Assembly: GCA_965279205.1 (NCBI GenBank)
Contig: OZ257144.1
Location: 3,410,001 to 3,474,000 of the forward strand
DNA: 64,000 nucleotides
Direction: 5' to 3'
Source of the DNA: UBA7672 sp965279205
GTDB taxonomy: Bacteria > Pseudomonadota > Alphaproteobacteria > Caulobacterales > Hyphomonadaceae
Shown here: piece by piece, positions 27,301-35,275 of the stretch
How the letters are laid out: each line of letters begins with the position of its first letter
Position numbering within the stretch: the first letter of the stretch is position 1
Notes under the pieces: model-generated
Told to the model about the DNA's origin: nothing
What the model saw: only the letters and a program-made list of their open reading frames with translations
Database searches by the model: none
Program-made: the position numbers and the translations under genes

Positions 27301-28019
27301 AGAATGATGTAGGGCCGGCGCAGAGGCGTCTTCGTTGCGTTGTTCACCAGCCGGCCATTTACGAAGCCGAAGACGATGTCCTCGTCCTTGCTGCCTCTGT
27401 CGGAATAGAGAGCATAGACGCCTGTCGCCGGCGCAACCTCGGACCGCATCATGCCGAGCTCGACATGGCTGCCGTCGACGGTCAGCAGGTCGACCGAGTT
27501 GGTCACCGCGCCGATCGTCTTCGCGGCTTCACCGATGAAGGGCGATGCCGCTTTCTCGGAAAGCTCGCCGACCTTCTTCACCAGGTTGCGCGCGCGTTCG
27601 GAATTGCGCACCGACAGCAGACCAAGCGCGAGGTTCAGCGTGCCAGAATAGGGGGACGCGTTCAGCAGCATCACTTCGCTGAGCGTTTCGCGATTGCCGC
27701 CCTTGAGGCCCTCGGCCTTGAAGCCGCTCGACACCACCTTGGCGAATTCGGCATCGTCTCCCGCGATCTCTCCCAGTCCGACGCCTGCGTAGACCAGCGG
27801 TGCGTGCGTGGAGAAGAATTTTCGAACGTCGGGCAGATGCGCGGCAAGCAGCCGGACGCGGACATATTCCTGGCCGGTCTTCAGTGGTCGCGATGGAGGC
27901 ACGGTCGCTTCAGGCAGAAGCGTCCAGAGCGTCTCCTCGCGCGGCTTTAGCAGCGCTGAAACGGCGAGGTCCCCCAACTTCGCCAGCAGGCTGCCATCCG
28001 TCCCCTTGGGCGGCGCCAT
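24390..28019 (-). CDS. Large fusion: unknown N-domain, TRAFs-binding-like TPR, trypsin-like protease, pesticin/lysozyme-like domain
   Basis: 1209 aa, no signal peptide or membrane segment, so probably cytoplasmic. Residues 1-300 are unrecognised. About 395-600 is helical and holds ADIYGSLGRVQKDRF and a Y-rich N-x-L segment, resembling the TRAFs-binding (DUF4071) TPR domain. A trypsin-like domain follows with His749 (TNAHVC), Asp792 (RHDCTI) and Ser885 (GSSGSPVF). An Ala/Pro linker leads to about 1000-1205, whose PGGESGLTIGVGYDL and Glu1011, Thr1035, Asp1041 fit the pesticin/T4-lysozyme active site. The combination suggests a conflict effector. Family readings are by eye; the function is inferred. 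Confidence 0.72.
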   Translation of the reverse strand: MAPPKGTDGSLLAKLGDLAVSALLKPREETLWTLLPEATVPPSRPLKTGQEYVRVRLLAAHLPDVRKFFSTHAPLVYAGVGLGEIAGDDAEFAKVVSSGFKAEGLKGGNRETLSEVMLLNASPYSGTLNLALGLLSVRNSERARNLVKKVGELSEKAASPFIGEAAKTIGAVTNSVDLLTVDGSHVELGMMRSEVAPATGVYALYSDRGSKDEDIVFGFVNGRLVNNATKTPLRRPYIILSVEAIETREDAATIPRLKKKFEQVIETIEKGGASEDTIRAMIQDYAGMVSLWPDLLKVDRDHLVETAKKKFQEFRAARTGFESAGGGPEVVRPTLDGVVADALRARFGDDKATRAVAAATGETEQPLSLAEIAGKMTKAADQGDMLTVGALTAAAISFIRFSMPPFDQPRVKSIMLCLRAVRRFDDMKRMGETLLAQGERQPLFMKLHAQALIELKEPAAAELMLRQAEDLAKRTKDKELADIYGSLGRVQKDRFVDLGAKDVRARQDAFDRSLAYYRQGRKIANDPSNLYHTVNVMALASAGLRAGLKVPGDLKPKKIRQMAEDILRHVESARPNVQNWDYANAAEASLELGMYDDARDWLDDYARKNIKDAFSLNSTLRQITTLWGISIGGPNGRVVEGLQMALMGADNGAPLKVDGVKQLLASPDEARFEAIFNGETGISVQTAYKALSMSRFVGRVLQGDRAKGTGFLVPAKELLPGGPEADAAKDALLRRNGLDGGWLFLTNAHVCALDGAQGAATPDQAQVEFQVEGGSRHRIARLIWTSPVERHDCTILHLADYPKFDGSVAPARIAANLPKCRFAPGEKPARPRVLVLGHPEGRSLEITFNNNLLLDHEGPAVGQPFQADPVRVQYRAPTEPGSSGSPVFDADTLDLIAIHHRGKVPPIDKAFGDADRYQANQGMALRAIAIEFEAALKGAKPVAAVAAAPVAPAPAAPKPASEFAERVGESAFESMRSLGDWESDGAGLESFGAKSSRKLLKECGDFIAGFEISSPAYYKKKLESPIWPGGESGLTIGVGYDLRHASDAEFRADWGAHLSPEMIDALAPYCNKAESDLAERKKVVAALKPFKVSIEAAMTVFSDTMMPVHTHRTEAALDNTGELHDISMGALVSLVFNRGPSMADKDSRKEMRAIRDHMKAKTFDKIPAEIRAMKRLWEGKPDVAGLLTRREDEAAAFERGLALKVAAVA

Positions 28020-28195
28020 ATCCGATCCCCACTATACAGGCCGCATGAGCACGGCCTGAATCAATGACTTGCGCCGTCTGGCGGGCGCTTGGTGCACTGA
28101 CATCACTAAATCGCGGGTAGACCCGCTTGCCAAGACGGCGCCCTGCAACGAACCGGCTAAGCTGGGGTCCCAATCGGGACGGATCGTTTCTGGAA

Positions 28196-28225
28196 CGAAA
28201 ACGCCGCCGCCTTTCGGCGACGGCG
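28196..28225 (-). terminator. Rho-independent terminator for the 28252-29364 gene
   Basis: On the minus strand CGCCGTCGCC-GAAA-GGCGGCGGCG (28225-28202) is followed by TTTTCG. The 10-bp stem has one mismatch and a tetraloop, and lies about 26 bases after the stop codon. Confidence 0.82.
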
Positions 28226-28251
28226 CTCCCTGGAATTCCCCGGCGAGGCGA

Positions 28252-29364
28252 TCAGCCTTCGTCGCGGTCGCCTTTTTCGCCGTTGCCTTTGCCGGAACGA
28301 TCATTAGCCCGGCCGCCCTCGAGAATGCCGTGCAGGCCATAATTCCCTTCGTGGCAGGCGTATTCGTAGACGTTCTGGTCGACACGGTTCATGCCGACCT
28401 CACCTTTCCACACCTGGCTGTAGAGCGCCGGGTCGTTGATCTCGAACTCGTAGAGCACCTGCGTGTCCGAATAGCGCGTGAAGCGCTCGATCACCTTGCC
28501 GCCGCCCGTCAGCTGCACCTGGCCGCCGCCGTTCGGGTTGATGTTGATCGTCTCGACCACCAGCGTGTCGCCCTCCCACCAGCCGATCGAGTCGCCGAGA
28601 TAGGGGTTCAGCGCGTTCGGCCTGTGCTTGGCGTTGAGCGGGATGACGCGCGCATCATGGTTCATCTCGACCACGATCACGACCGCGTCCGGCGATTGAA
28701 TGATCTGATAGTTGTTGTTGTAGAGCACGTTCATCATCGGCGGACCGCCCGTGCCGCCGAAGCCGACGATGCAGCGCTCGCCCGCGCCACGCTCTTCCGG
28801 ATTGTCATAGCCCGTGCCGCGGCCTTGCCCGCGCTGTCCGCGCATCGAGGTGAGCAGCTTGCGGCCTTCGTCAGAGAGCGGCACCTGCCCGTTCGGCGGA
28901 TCGACGATCCACGACGTGCGCCACGTGCCCTTCACGTTGGCGAGGTTCGAACCCGGATCGATCCAGAACGAGTTGTAGCCACGGCCCGAAGCGAGATCCT
29001 TGCCGTCGAGCTTGCCGTCCTCGAGCTTCTGGTTGTCGTCGGTCGCCTGACGAATGTTCGACGGGTCGGCCTTGCGCGCCGCCTCGGCGTCATCGTTGCT
29101 GAGGACCAGCGTCTTGAACTTGCCGGGGCGCGTCATCCGCGTGTTCGAGGCATTCGACCAGACGCCCGTGAGATCGGGCTGGCCGATGGCAAGGCGCGGG
29201 GCGACATAGCCTGCGGCGGCACGATCGCCATCCCTGGCCGGCTTCTGGTTGTAGACCTCGACGCGGGCGCCCGACTGCGCCGCAGCCTGGGCCGACGCAG
29301 CGCCAGCGCCCAAGATGACCAGAGCGGCAGCCATCACGGCCATCGAAACATCCCGCAGTTTCAT
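28252..29364 (-). CDS. Secreted protein of an uncharacterised family, paralog 1
   Basis: 370 aa, GGGAGAAG before the ATG, signal peptide ending ASAQA. Family hallmarks shared with the genes at 29423 and 39991: PDLTGVWSNAS, GYNSFWIDPG, ERCI, NNNYQIIQSP, MNHDARVIPLNAKH, GDSIGWWEGDTLVVET, ERFTRY and YEYACHEGNY. The beta-rich, Trp-rich sequence with one conserved Cys near the end suggests a lipocalin-like or beta-barrel periplasmic fold, but no biochemical role is known to me. It is followed by a terminator and lies downstream of its close paralog, probably as an operon. Confidence 0.75.
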   Translation of the reverse strand: MKLRDVSMAVMAAALVILGAGAASAQAAAQSGARVEVYNQKPARDGDRAAAGYVAPRLAIGQPDLTGVWSNASNTRMTRPGKFKTLVLSNDDAEAARKADPSNIRQATDDNQKLEDGKLDGKDLASGRGYNSFWIDPGSNLANVKGTWRTSWIVDPPNGQVPLSDEGRKLLTSMRGQRGQGRGTGYDNPEERGAGERCIVGFGGTGGPPMMNVLYNNNYQIIQSPDAVVIVVEMNHDARVIPLNAKHRPNALNPYLGDSIGWWEGDTLVVETININPNGGGQVQLTGGGKVIERFTRYSDTQVLYEFEINDPALYSQVWKGEVGMNRVDQNVYEYACHEGNYGLHGILEGGRANDRSGKGNGEKGDRDEG

Positions 29365-29422
29365 CGCGAACTTCTCCCAGATGTTGTCAGCCCGGCGCGC
29401 AATTCTCGCCTCGCGTCGCTCG

Positions 29423-30550
29423 CTATTCCGTGCCGTCCTTGCTGCTGTCGTTCACCTTGCCCTCGCGGTCGTTCTTGCGACCCGCTTCGAGGATGCCAGG
29501 CATGGCGTAGTTGCCTTCATGGCAGGCGTATTCGTAGATGCCGTTCGCCGCGTTGAGCGACATCTGGCCTTTCCACACCTGTGTGTAGTTCTCCGGGTCG
29601 TTGACCTCGAATTCGTAGAACACCTGCCGCTCGTTGTAGCGCGTGAAGCGCTCGGTGATCTTGCCGCTCGGGCTCAGCGCCACGCCGCCGCCGCCACGCT
29701 GCATGTTGATCGTTTCGACCACCAGCGTGTCGCCCTCCCACCAGCCGATCGAGTCGCCCATCCACGGCGTCAGCTCTTTCGGCTTGTGCTTGGCGTTGAG
29801 CGGGATGATCCGCGAATCGTGGATCATCTCGGACATGATGACGACGTTCTCCGGCGACTGAACGATCTGCGTCGTGTTGTTGTAGAGATAGTTGCCGATC
29901 GGCGGGCCGGACGTGCCGAGGATGAAGCAGCGCTCGTTGAGGTTGCGCTCCTCCGGATTGTTGTAGCCATAGCCGGGGTCGCGGCCGGCAGCGTTCTGCG
30001 GGCGCGGACCGCCATAGCCACGGCCACCACCGCCGGCCTTGCTCGGCACCTGTCCGTTCGGCGGATCGACGATCCACGACGTGCGCCACGTGCCCTTCAC
30101 CATCGCGTAGTTGTTGCCCGGATCGATCCAGAACGAGTTGTAGCCGCGGCCGGAGTTGAGATCCTTGCCGTCGAGCTTGCCGTCGGAAAGCTTCTGGTTG
30201 TCGTCGGTCTGCTGGCGGACGTTTTGCGGATTGGTGGCGCGGGCCTTGGCGGCCTCCTCGTCGGTCATCACAAGGTTCTTGCTGCTGGCCGGACGGCGCA
30301 GCGCGGTGTTGGAAGCGTTCGACCACACGCCGGTGATGTCAGGCTTGCCGTCCTTGAGGCGCGGAACCTTGTAGCCGGGTTCGGCCGTCGGCGCGTCGAT
30401 CGCGGTCTTGTCCGTTTCCAGGCCAGCTTGCGTCACGCCGGATTTCATGTCGCCGAAGTCGACGCCTACGGCCTGGGCGAAGGCTGCACCTCCACCGGTC
30501 ATCACAAGTGCGGCCGAAACAGCCGCCATCGAGACATGGCGCAGGTTCAT
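29423..30550 (-). CDS. Secreted protein of an uncharacterised family, paralog 2
   Basis: 375 aa from ATG 30548-30550 with GAGGGAGA upstream; an upstream in-frame extension to 30625 lacks a ribosome site and would bury the signal peptide. Signal peptide ends AAFAQA. Very close to the gene at 28252 along its length (GVWSNASNT, DDNQKL.DGKLDGKDL, GRGYNSFWIDPG, CHEGNYA). A Gly/Arg/Tyr-rich loop near residue 190 is expanded here. The 58-base spacing to paralog 1 and the shared orientation indicate tandem duplication. Confidence 0.76.
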   Translation of the reverse strand: MNLRHVSMAAVSAALVMTGGGAAFAQAVGVDFGDMKSGVTQAGLETDKTAIDAPTAEPGYKVPRLKDGKPDITGVWSNASNTALRRPASSKNLVMTDEEAAKARATNPQNVRQQTDDNQKLSDGKLDGKDLNSGRGYNSFWIDPGNNYAMVKGTWRTSWIVDPPNGQVPSKAGGGGRGYGGPRPQNAAGRDPGYGYNNPEERNLNERCFILGTSGPPIGNYLYNNTTQIVQSPENVVIMSEMIHDSRIIPLNAKHKPKELTPWMGDSIGWWEGDTLVVETINMQRGGGGVALSPSGKITERFTRYNERQVFYEFEVNDPENYTQVWKGQMSLNAANGIYEYACHEGNYAMPGILEAGRKNDREGKVNDSSKDGTE

Positions 30551-30701
30551 GGTCGTTCTCCCTCGTCGCCGGATGTTTCCGGTCCGTAACACAACTTGCG
30601 CCGATAAATGCCGAATCCCCCGCACGCCTACAAGCTGATGGGGTGTCGCAACGGCACACCTCGCGCTGAAGTGAAGCCGATCAAGGGTTTAGAGAGCGGG
30701 C

Positions 30702-31325
30702 TCAGCTTTTTCCGTCGAGAATGGCCTGCACCAGCGCGATAGCGTCGGGAGCATCCCATTTGGCCGGGAATTCCAGCCTCGCCTGCTCTTTTCCGGCCTT
30801 GTCGTAGATAATGGTCGACGGGAGGTTCCCGGTCTTCGCTTCAGCATTCACGTCCTGATCCGGGTCATAGAAGTAAGGCAGGTCGTCTCCGACCAGCTCC
30901 TTCAGCTTCTTGCCCATCGATTCCAGCGTGCCGCCCGCGCCATAGGCGACCGGCACGACCACAACGTCCTTGCCAGCGAACGCCTTCTGAAGGGCGACCA
31001 GCGTCGGCATTTCCTCGACGCAGGGTGCGCACCACTCCGCCCAGATATTGTAGACGACGACCTTGCCCTTGTACTCGGCGAAGGTGTGCTCCTTGCCATC
31101 GATCGCCTGGAAGGCGGCGGTCGGGATCATCAGGTCCTTGTCGACGTCGAGATCCTTGAACTGGCCGGTCCGGAAGGAAGCGAGCTGGGAATCGGATGCC
31201 GGCGCAGGCGCCGCCGCCGTCTCGACCGGCGTTGCCGGGGCTGTTGTCTGGGCGTTTTCACCCGGCTGGCAAGCCGTCGCGAAGAGTGCGAGAAGCGCGA
31301 CGGATAGGGCGGGTTTAAGCGTCAT
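30702..31325 (-). CDS. tlpA: TlpA-type thioredoxin-like lipoprotein
   Basis: 207 aa with lipobox FATAC (Cys19). The thioredoxin-fold domain from about residue 60 has the active site WCAPC (98-102), preceded by VVVYNIWAE, and the cis-Pro loop in GNLPSTIIYD. TlpA proteins are membrane-anchored periplasmic disulfide reductants, for example in cytochrome oxidase assembly. It is divergent from argH, a pairing conserved in many alphaproteobacteria. Its start codon and the first possible argH start overlap in the same CATG (31323-31326), leaving no separate leader. Confidence 0.9.
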   Translation of the reverse strand: MTLKPALSVALLALFATACQPGENAQTTAPATPVETAAAPAPASDSQLASFRTGQFKDLDVDKDLMIPTAAFQAIDGKEHTFAEYKGKVVVYNIWAEWCAPCVEEMPTLVALQKAFAGKDVVVVPVAYGAGGTLESMGKKLKELVGDDLPYFYDPDQDVNAEAKTGNLPSTIIYDKAGKEQARLEFPAKWDAPDAIALVQAILDGKS

Positions 31326-32718
31326 GACTAAGGGTCCCGAGAGCAACTCAATGTGGGGCGGCCGGTTCTCGGCGCGTCCCGACCAGGTCATGGAGGCGAT
31401 AAACGCCTCCATCGATACCGACAAGCGCCTGGCTGAGCAGGACATCGCCGGATCGAAGGCGCATGCCGCCATGCTGGCGAAAACCGGCGTCATCACGACT
31501 GCCGATGAATCCGCCATCCAGAAGGGGCTGGATCAGGTTCTTGCCGAAATCCGCGATGGAAAGTTCCAGTTTTCCAAGGCGCTGGAAGACATTCACCTCA
31601 ATGTGGAATCCCGCCTCAAGGAAATCATCGGCGAGCCCGCCGGCCGGTTGCACACTGCCCGTTCGCGCAACGACCAGGTCGCGCTCGATTTCCGCCTCTG
31701 GGTCAAATCCGCGTGTGACACCCGCGCCGGCCAGATCACCGACCTGATGAAGGCGCTCCTTTCTCAGGCCGAAAAGCACGCCGACACGGTGATGCCCGGC
31801 TTCACGCACCTTCAGACGGCCCAGCCTGTCACCTTCGGCCACCACCTGATGGCCTATGTCGAAATGCTCGACCGCGACCGCAGCCGCTTCACCGACGCCA
31901 TCGCGCGCATGAACGAAAGTCCACTCGGCGCAGCAGCGCTTGCCGGCACTGGTTTTCCCATCGACCGCCACATGACGGCGAAGGCGCTCGGCTTCGACCG
32001 CCCCATGGCAAACTCGCTCGACGCTGTTTCGGCGCGTGACTTCGCGATCGAAGCGCTCGCCGCCATCGCCATCTGCGCCCAGCATCTTTCGCGCCTTGCG
32101 GAAGAGATCGTCATCTGGTCGTCGGCCCAGTTCGGCTTCGTTCGCCTGTCGGACGCTTGGTCGACCGGCTCCTCCATCATGCCGCAGAAGCGCAATCCCG
32201 ACGCCGCCGAACTCGTGCGCGCCAAGACCGGCCGCGCCATGGGCTCGCTGGTCCAGCTGATGACGATCATGAAGGGCCTGCCGCTCGCCTATTCGAAGGA
32301 CATGCAGGAAGACAAGCAGACCACGTTCGATGCGTTCGATGCGCTCGACCTCTCGCTGCAGGCGATGACCGGAATGATCTCGACCATGACGCCGAACGTC
32401 GAGCGCATGCGCGCCTCTGCCTCGTCGGATTTTGCAACGGCGACCGATCTCGCCGACTGGCTCGTCCGTGAATTCAACATCCCGTTCCGCGAGGCCCACC
32501 ACATCACCGGCGCCGCGGTGAAAGCGGCCGAGCAGGCGAATGTTCCCCTGCCCAACCTGCCCCTCGCCACGCTGCAGCAGCTTGAGCCGCGCATCACCGA
32601 CAAGGTCTTCGCTGTCCTTACGGTCGACGCCTCCGTCGCCAGCCGCCAGAGCTATGGCGGCACCGCGCCCGTGCGCGTTCGCGAACAGATCGCGGCGTGG
32701 AAAGAGCGAATCAAGTGA
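31324..32718 (+). CDS. argH: Argininosuccinate lyase
   Basis: 464 aa. Catalyses the last step of arginine synthesis, splitting argininosuccinate into arginine and fumarate as a cytoplasmic tetramer. MWGGRFS (residues 10-16) is the conserved N-terminus; HTARSRNDQV, the catalytic-loop signature GSSIMPQKRNPD and the general family length all agree. ATG 31324 is in frame, but ATG 31351, directly at MWGGRF, is an equally likely start and would avoid the overlap with tlpA. The stop overlaps the start of an accessory gene (GTGA at 32715-32718). Confidence 0.95.
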   Translation: MTKGPESNSMWGGRFSARPDQVMEAINASIDTDKRLAEQDIAGSKAHAAMLAKTGVITTADESAIQKGLDQVLAEIRDGKFQFSKALEDIHLNVESRLKEIIGEPAGRLHTARSRNDQVALDFRLWVKSACDTRAGQITDLMKALLSQAEKHADTVMPGFTHLQTAQPVTFGHHLMAYVEMLDRDRSRFTDAIARMNESPLGAAALAGTGFPIDRHMTAKALGFDRPMANSLDAVSARDFAIEALAAIAICAQHLSRLAEEIVIWSSAQFGFVRLSDAWSTGSSIMPQKRNPDAAELVRAKTGRAMGSLVQLMTIMKGLPLAYSKDMQEDKQTTFDAFDALDLSLQAMTGMISTMTPNVERMRASASSDFATATDLADWLVREFNIPFREAHHITGAAVKAAEQANVPLPNLPLATLQQLEPRITDKVFAVLTVDASVASRQSYGGTAPVRVREQIAAWKERIK

Positions 32719-33065
32719 CGGCATCGCCGGCCAGCAATCCTATTGGCCTAGAACGAAGATTGCGGAGTCTCGTTCAAGCCGACAGCGTTGCGGTCTGGCA
32801 CTTTGCTATGCACACCCTGACGCTTTTGGCGCGCGAGTCCTTTGCCGGGCACTTCGCTGGGCCACCAATCGATACCAGCCGAAACATTTGCGAGGCAATT
32901 CATCGCGTCTCGTCCTTCCTAATGACGATACAGAAGGGTATTCCAGACACGAACAGTGTAGATCTATTGCGTTGGATCGAGCATCGACTTGAAGCTAACC
33001 CTGATGTTCGTGAATCGTTTGAGGCGGCTCTCGCTACCCATCTCGATAGGCTTTCTGAGCCATGA
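32715..33065 (+). CDS. Small unknown protein coupled to a TIR-domain protein
   Basis: 116 aa from GTG 32715, whose GTGA overlaps the argH stop (another GTG at 32697 is in frame). The sequence is helical and charged, with GLERRLRSL, FAMHTLTLLARESFAG, DLLRWIEHRLEANPDVRESFEAALATHL and no signal or membrane segment. I do not recognise a family. Its stop overlaps the next ATG as ATGA (33062-33065), so translation of the two is coupled. Codon use is less GC-biased than argH. A sensor, adaptor or inhibitor for the TIR protein is plausible but is an inference. Confidence 0.65.
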   Translation: MTASPASNPIGLERRLRSLVQADSVAVWHFAMHTLTLLARESFAGHFAGPPIDTSRNICEAIHRVSSFLMTIQKGIPDTNSVDLLRWIEHRLEANPDVRESFEAALATHLDRLSEP

Positions 33066-34384
33066 CATCGGAAGTTCACCATCGTCCTTTTGCAGCATTC
33101 CTCAGCCACGCCCACGCGGACCAGGCTCGCACCGATCCGATCTATCGCTGGCTTACCGACTGTGCAGGGCTGGAAATCTGGTACGACAAGAACGAGTTCT
33201 CGCCGTCGCATACGATTCCGGGTGCTCTAAGCGCGGCCGCTGATCAATGCCGCGCGATGCTTATCGCGCTCTCAAGAAAGTCAATCGAGTCAGGGTGGGT
33301 CCGAGAAGAGATCGCGACAGCCGTAACGCAGCGTACGGCGGACCCGGATTTTCGAGTCATTCCGCTCTTGCTTGAGGACTGCGATATTCCGAGAGAACTT
33401 CGCACGACGCGCTGGCTCGATCTTCGATCAATCGAGTTTACCGCTTCGACAGCAGCGGACCTACTGAAGTCGTTTTACGGTCAGAGCTTTAGCTCTGTCG
33501 CAAGCAGTGATCGGGATGTCTATGTCTCGACAGGTTGGCGAAACGGCGAAGAGGTTTTGACCAACAAAGTGATCACTCGACTATCTGCGCACGGGTTCCG
33601 GGCCATAGGAGATTCCAAGGATCAACTTGGGTTCGCGGAAGGCGCCCGCGCCACGTCTCTCATTCGCAGCTGCGGCGCACTTCTGGCGGTGCTGCCTCAC
33701 CGAGGCAACGGCCTCACGTCACGATTCATTTTCGAAGAGATCGCTCTTGCACGCAAACACAACGTGCCAGTATTCGCTTGCGCGGCTCCTGGCGTTGATG
33801 TGGAAAAGGCGGTCGATCACGCCGTTACGACGATCAATCTCCATTCCCGGCTATCACCCGGAGACGCAGAGATGATCAAGCTGATGCCGGTGACCGTTCT
33901 TTCAGAGTCAACCAACGGTATCGATGACCTTTTGGATGGTTTGACCGAAGAGTTCACGCCTCCGAACAAACCTCACTACGTCTTTCTTTCTCACAAGTTT
34001 AAGGAAGTCGACCCGGAGCTATTCAGAATCGCACGGCAGATGATTTCCGGCATCACGTGCATGCCATGTGAAGATGGTGACGGCATCAAAACGGGCAACA
34101 TCTCGCAGGCGATCGTTCGACGAATCCGCGACGCCTTTCTACTCGTCGCCGACATTTCTCAGGATAACATAAACTCATGCATCGAGGCTGGCATTGGGTT
34201 CGGTGGAGGCGTCACGGTCAAACTGATTGCGCGCGGCGACCGACATCGACCAACGCCATTTATGTTTCGAAACGAGCAGGTCTTCTACTTCGACTCGGAT
34301 GCTGACCTCATCGGCATTCTTCATCGCGTGCTAAGGCCTTATCGTCGGCGCGACATTTCTGCCGAGGTTTCGGCGCAAATTTGA
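33062..34384 (+). CDS. TIR-domain protein with two further Rossmann-like nucleotide-processing domains
   Basis: 440 aa. Residues 8-140 are a TIR domain: FAAFLSHAHAD (beta-A/box 1), GLEIWYDKNEFSPSHTI, and SGWVREEIATA, where Glu83 sits at the NADase catalytic position. Residues 150-245 look like a second, divergent TIR-like unit (VYVSTGW, SRFIFEEIALARKH with Glu226). Residues 305-420 (YVFLSHKFKE, LLVADISQDNINSCIEAGIGFG) resemble the TIR-like/nucleoside-deoxyribosyltransferase clan. No membrane segment. TIR proteins deplete NAD+ or make signal nucleotides in antiphage defence; a defence role here is inferred. Confidence 0.78.
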   Translation: MTSEVHHRPFAAFLSHAHADQARTDPIYRWLTDCAGLEIWYDKNEFSPSHTIPGALSAAADQCRAMLIALSRKSIESGWVREEIATAVTQRTADPDFRVIPLLLEDCDIPRELRTTRWLDLRSIEFTASTAADLLKSFYGQSFSSVASSDRDVYVSTGWRNGEEVLTNKVITRLSAHGFRAIGDSKDQLGFAEGARATSLIRSCGALLAVLPHRGNGLTSRFIFEEIALARKHNVPVFACAAPGVDVEKAVDHAVTTINLHSRLSPGDAEMIKLMPVTVLSESTNGIDDLLDGLTEEFTPPNKPHYVFLSHKFKEVDPELFRIARQMISGITCMPCEDGDGIKTGNISQAIVRRIRDAFLLVADISQDNINSCIEAGIGFGGGVTVKLIARGDRHRPTPFMFRNEQVFYFDSDADLIGILHRVLRPYRRRDISAEVSAQI

Positions 34385-34406
34385 ACGGCTACCGGACGAA
34401 TGCCGC

Positions 34407-35021
34407 TCAATACAGATTGTCCTTCGCATCCTTCTCCAACGCCGCGTCGATCTTCCCGGCATCCACCTCCAGTTTCAGCTGGCCGCGATAGACTTCGCCC
34501 ATCGTCGGAAAGATCGCACGGTCGAGATGAGCCTCCGGTCTCCACAGCCCGGCGCGCTTGATCGCCTTGGGACAATGAAAGTAGGCCTCCTTCACCTCGA
34601 CGAGCATCACCGAGCGTGGCGGCTTTCCATCCGACGTGAAGCGCGCCATCAGCTCCGGTTCTGTGGTCAGGCGGGCGACACCGTTGACGCGCAGTGTGTC
34701 CTCGAAGCCCGGAACGAAGAAGAGAAGCCCGACACCGGGATTGCGGGTGATGTTGCCTAGCGAGTCGAGACGATTGTTTCCCGGCCGATCCGGCATCGCG
34801 AGCGTCTTGGCGTCGATCACATGCACGAACCCGGGCTCGCCGCCGCGCGGGGAAACATCGCCCAGCCCGTTCTCGCCCGTCGTTCCGATGCAAAGAAAGG
34901 GCGACAGCGCGATGAAGTTCGCGAAGTGCGTGTCGATCTGCGCGATATCCTTGCCGACCGCCCCGCCGGCGGGCTGCTTGTAGACGGTGCGAAGGCCTTG
35001 CTCGGATGCAAGCAACGTCAT
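34407..35021 (-). CDS. PPOX-type FMN flavoprotein, MSMEG_1061-like
   Basis: 204 aa with AAGGAG 7 bases before the ATG. The split-barrel FMN fold is recognisable from FLCIGTTGENGLGDVSPRGGEPGFVHVIDAKTL, RLDSLGNI..NPGVGLLFFVPG and DTLRVNGVARL. ALVEVKEAYFHCPKAIKR-type text near residue 150 is typical of this pyridoxamine-5'-phosphate-oxidase-like subgroup. Physiological substrate unknown. It converges on the TIR operon with 22 bases between stops. Confidence 0.87.
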   Translation of the reverse strand: MTLLASEQGLRTVYKQPAGGAVGKDIAQIDTHFANFIALSPFLCIGTTGENGLGDVSPRGGEPGFVHVIDAKTLAMPDRPGNNRLDSLGNITRNPGVGLLFFVPGFEDTLRVNGVARLTTEPELMARFTSDGKPPRSVMLVEVKEAYFHCPKAIKRAGLWRPEAHLDRAIFPTMGEVYRGQLKLEVDAGKIDAALEKDAKDNLY

Positions 35022-35275
35022 TTATCGCTCCTTTGGCTGACTTCAGCGCAAGCAGAACCTACCCTGCCCCTGCTGACAACGATATGGCGGCAGGCTTGCG
35101 CCGCGCGGCCGCCTGGCTGCATTATCGACGGCAAGGAGACGCGAACTTGATTGTCGTCACGCACATGTCCTGCCTGTCCGGTCGCTGGCGCGCCAAGCGC
35201 TAGCCGCGATCCGTTGCGCGGCCGCCATGCGCCGCGACCACACCTCAGTCTCTCATTTGATACTGGACAGACCAC

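Noticed and set aside
26313..27950. 545-codon plus-strand frame
   Set aside because: Antisense to the 1209-aa fusion protein; no recognisable domain.
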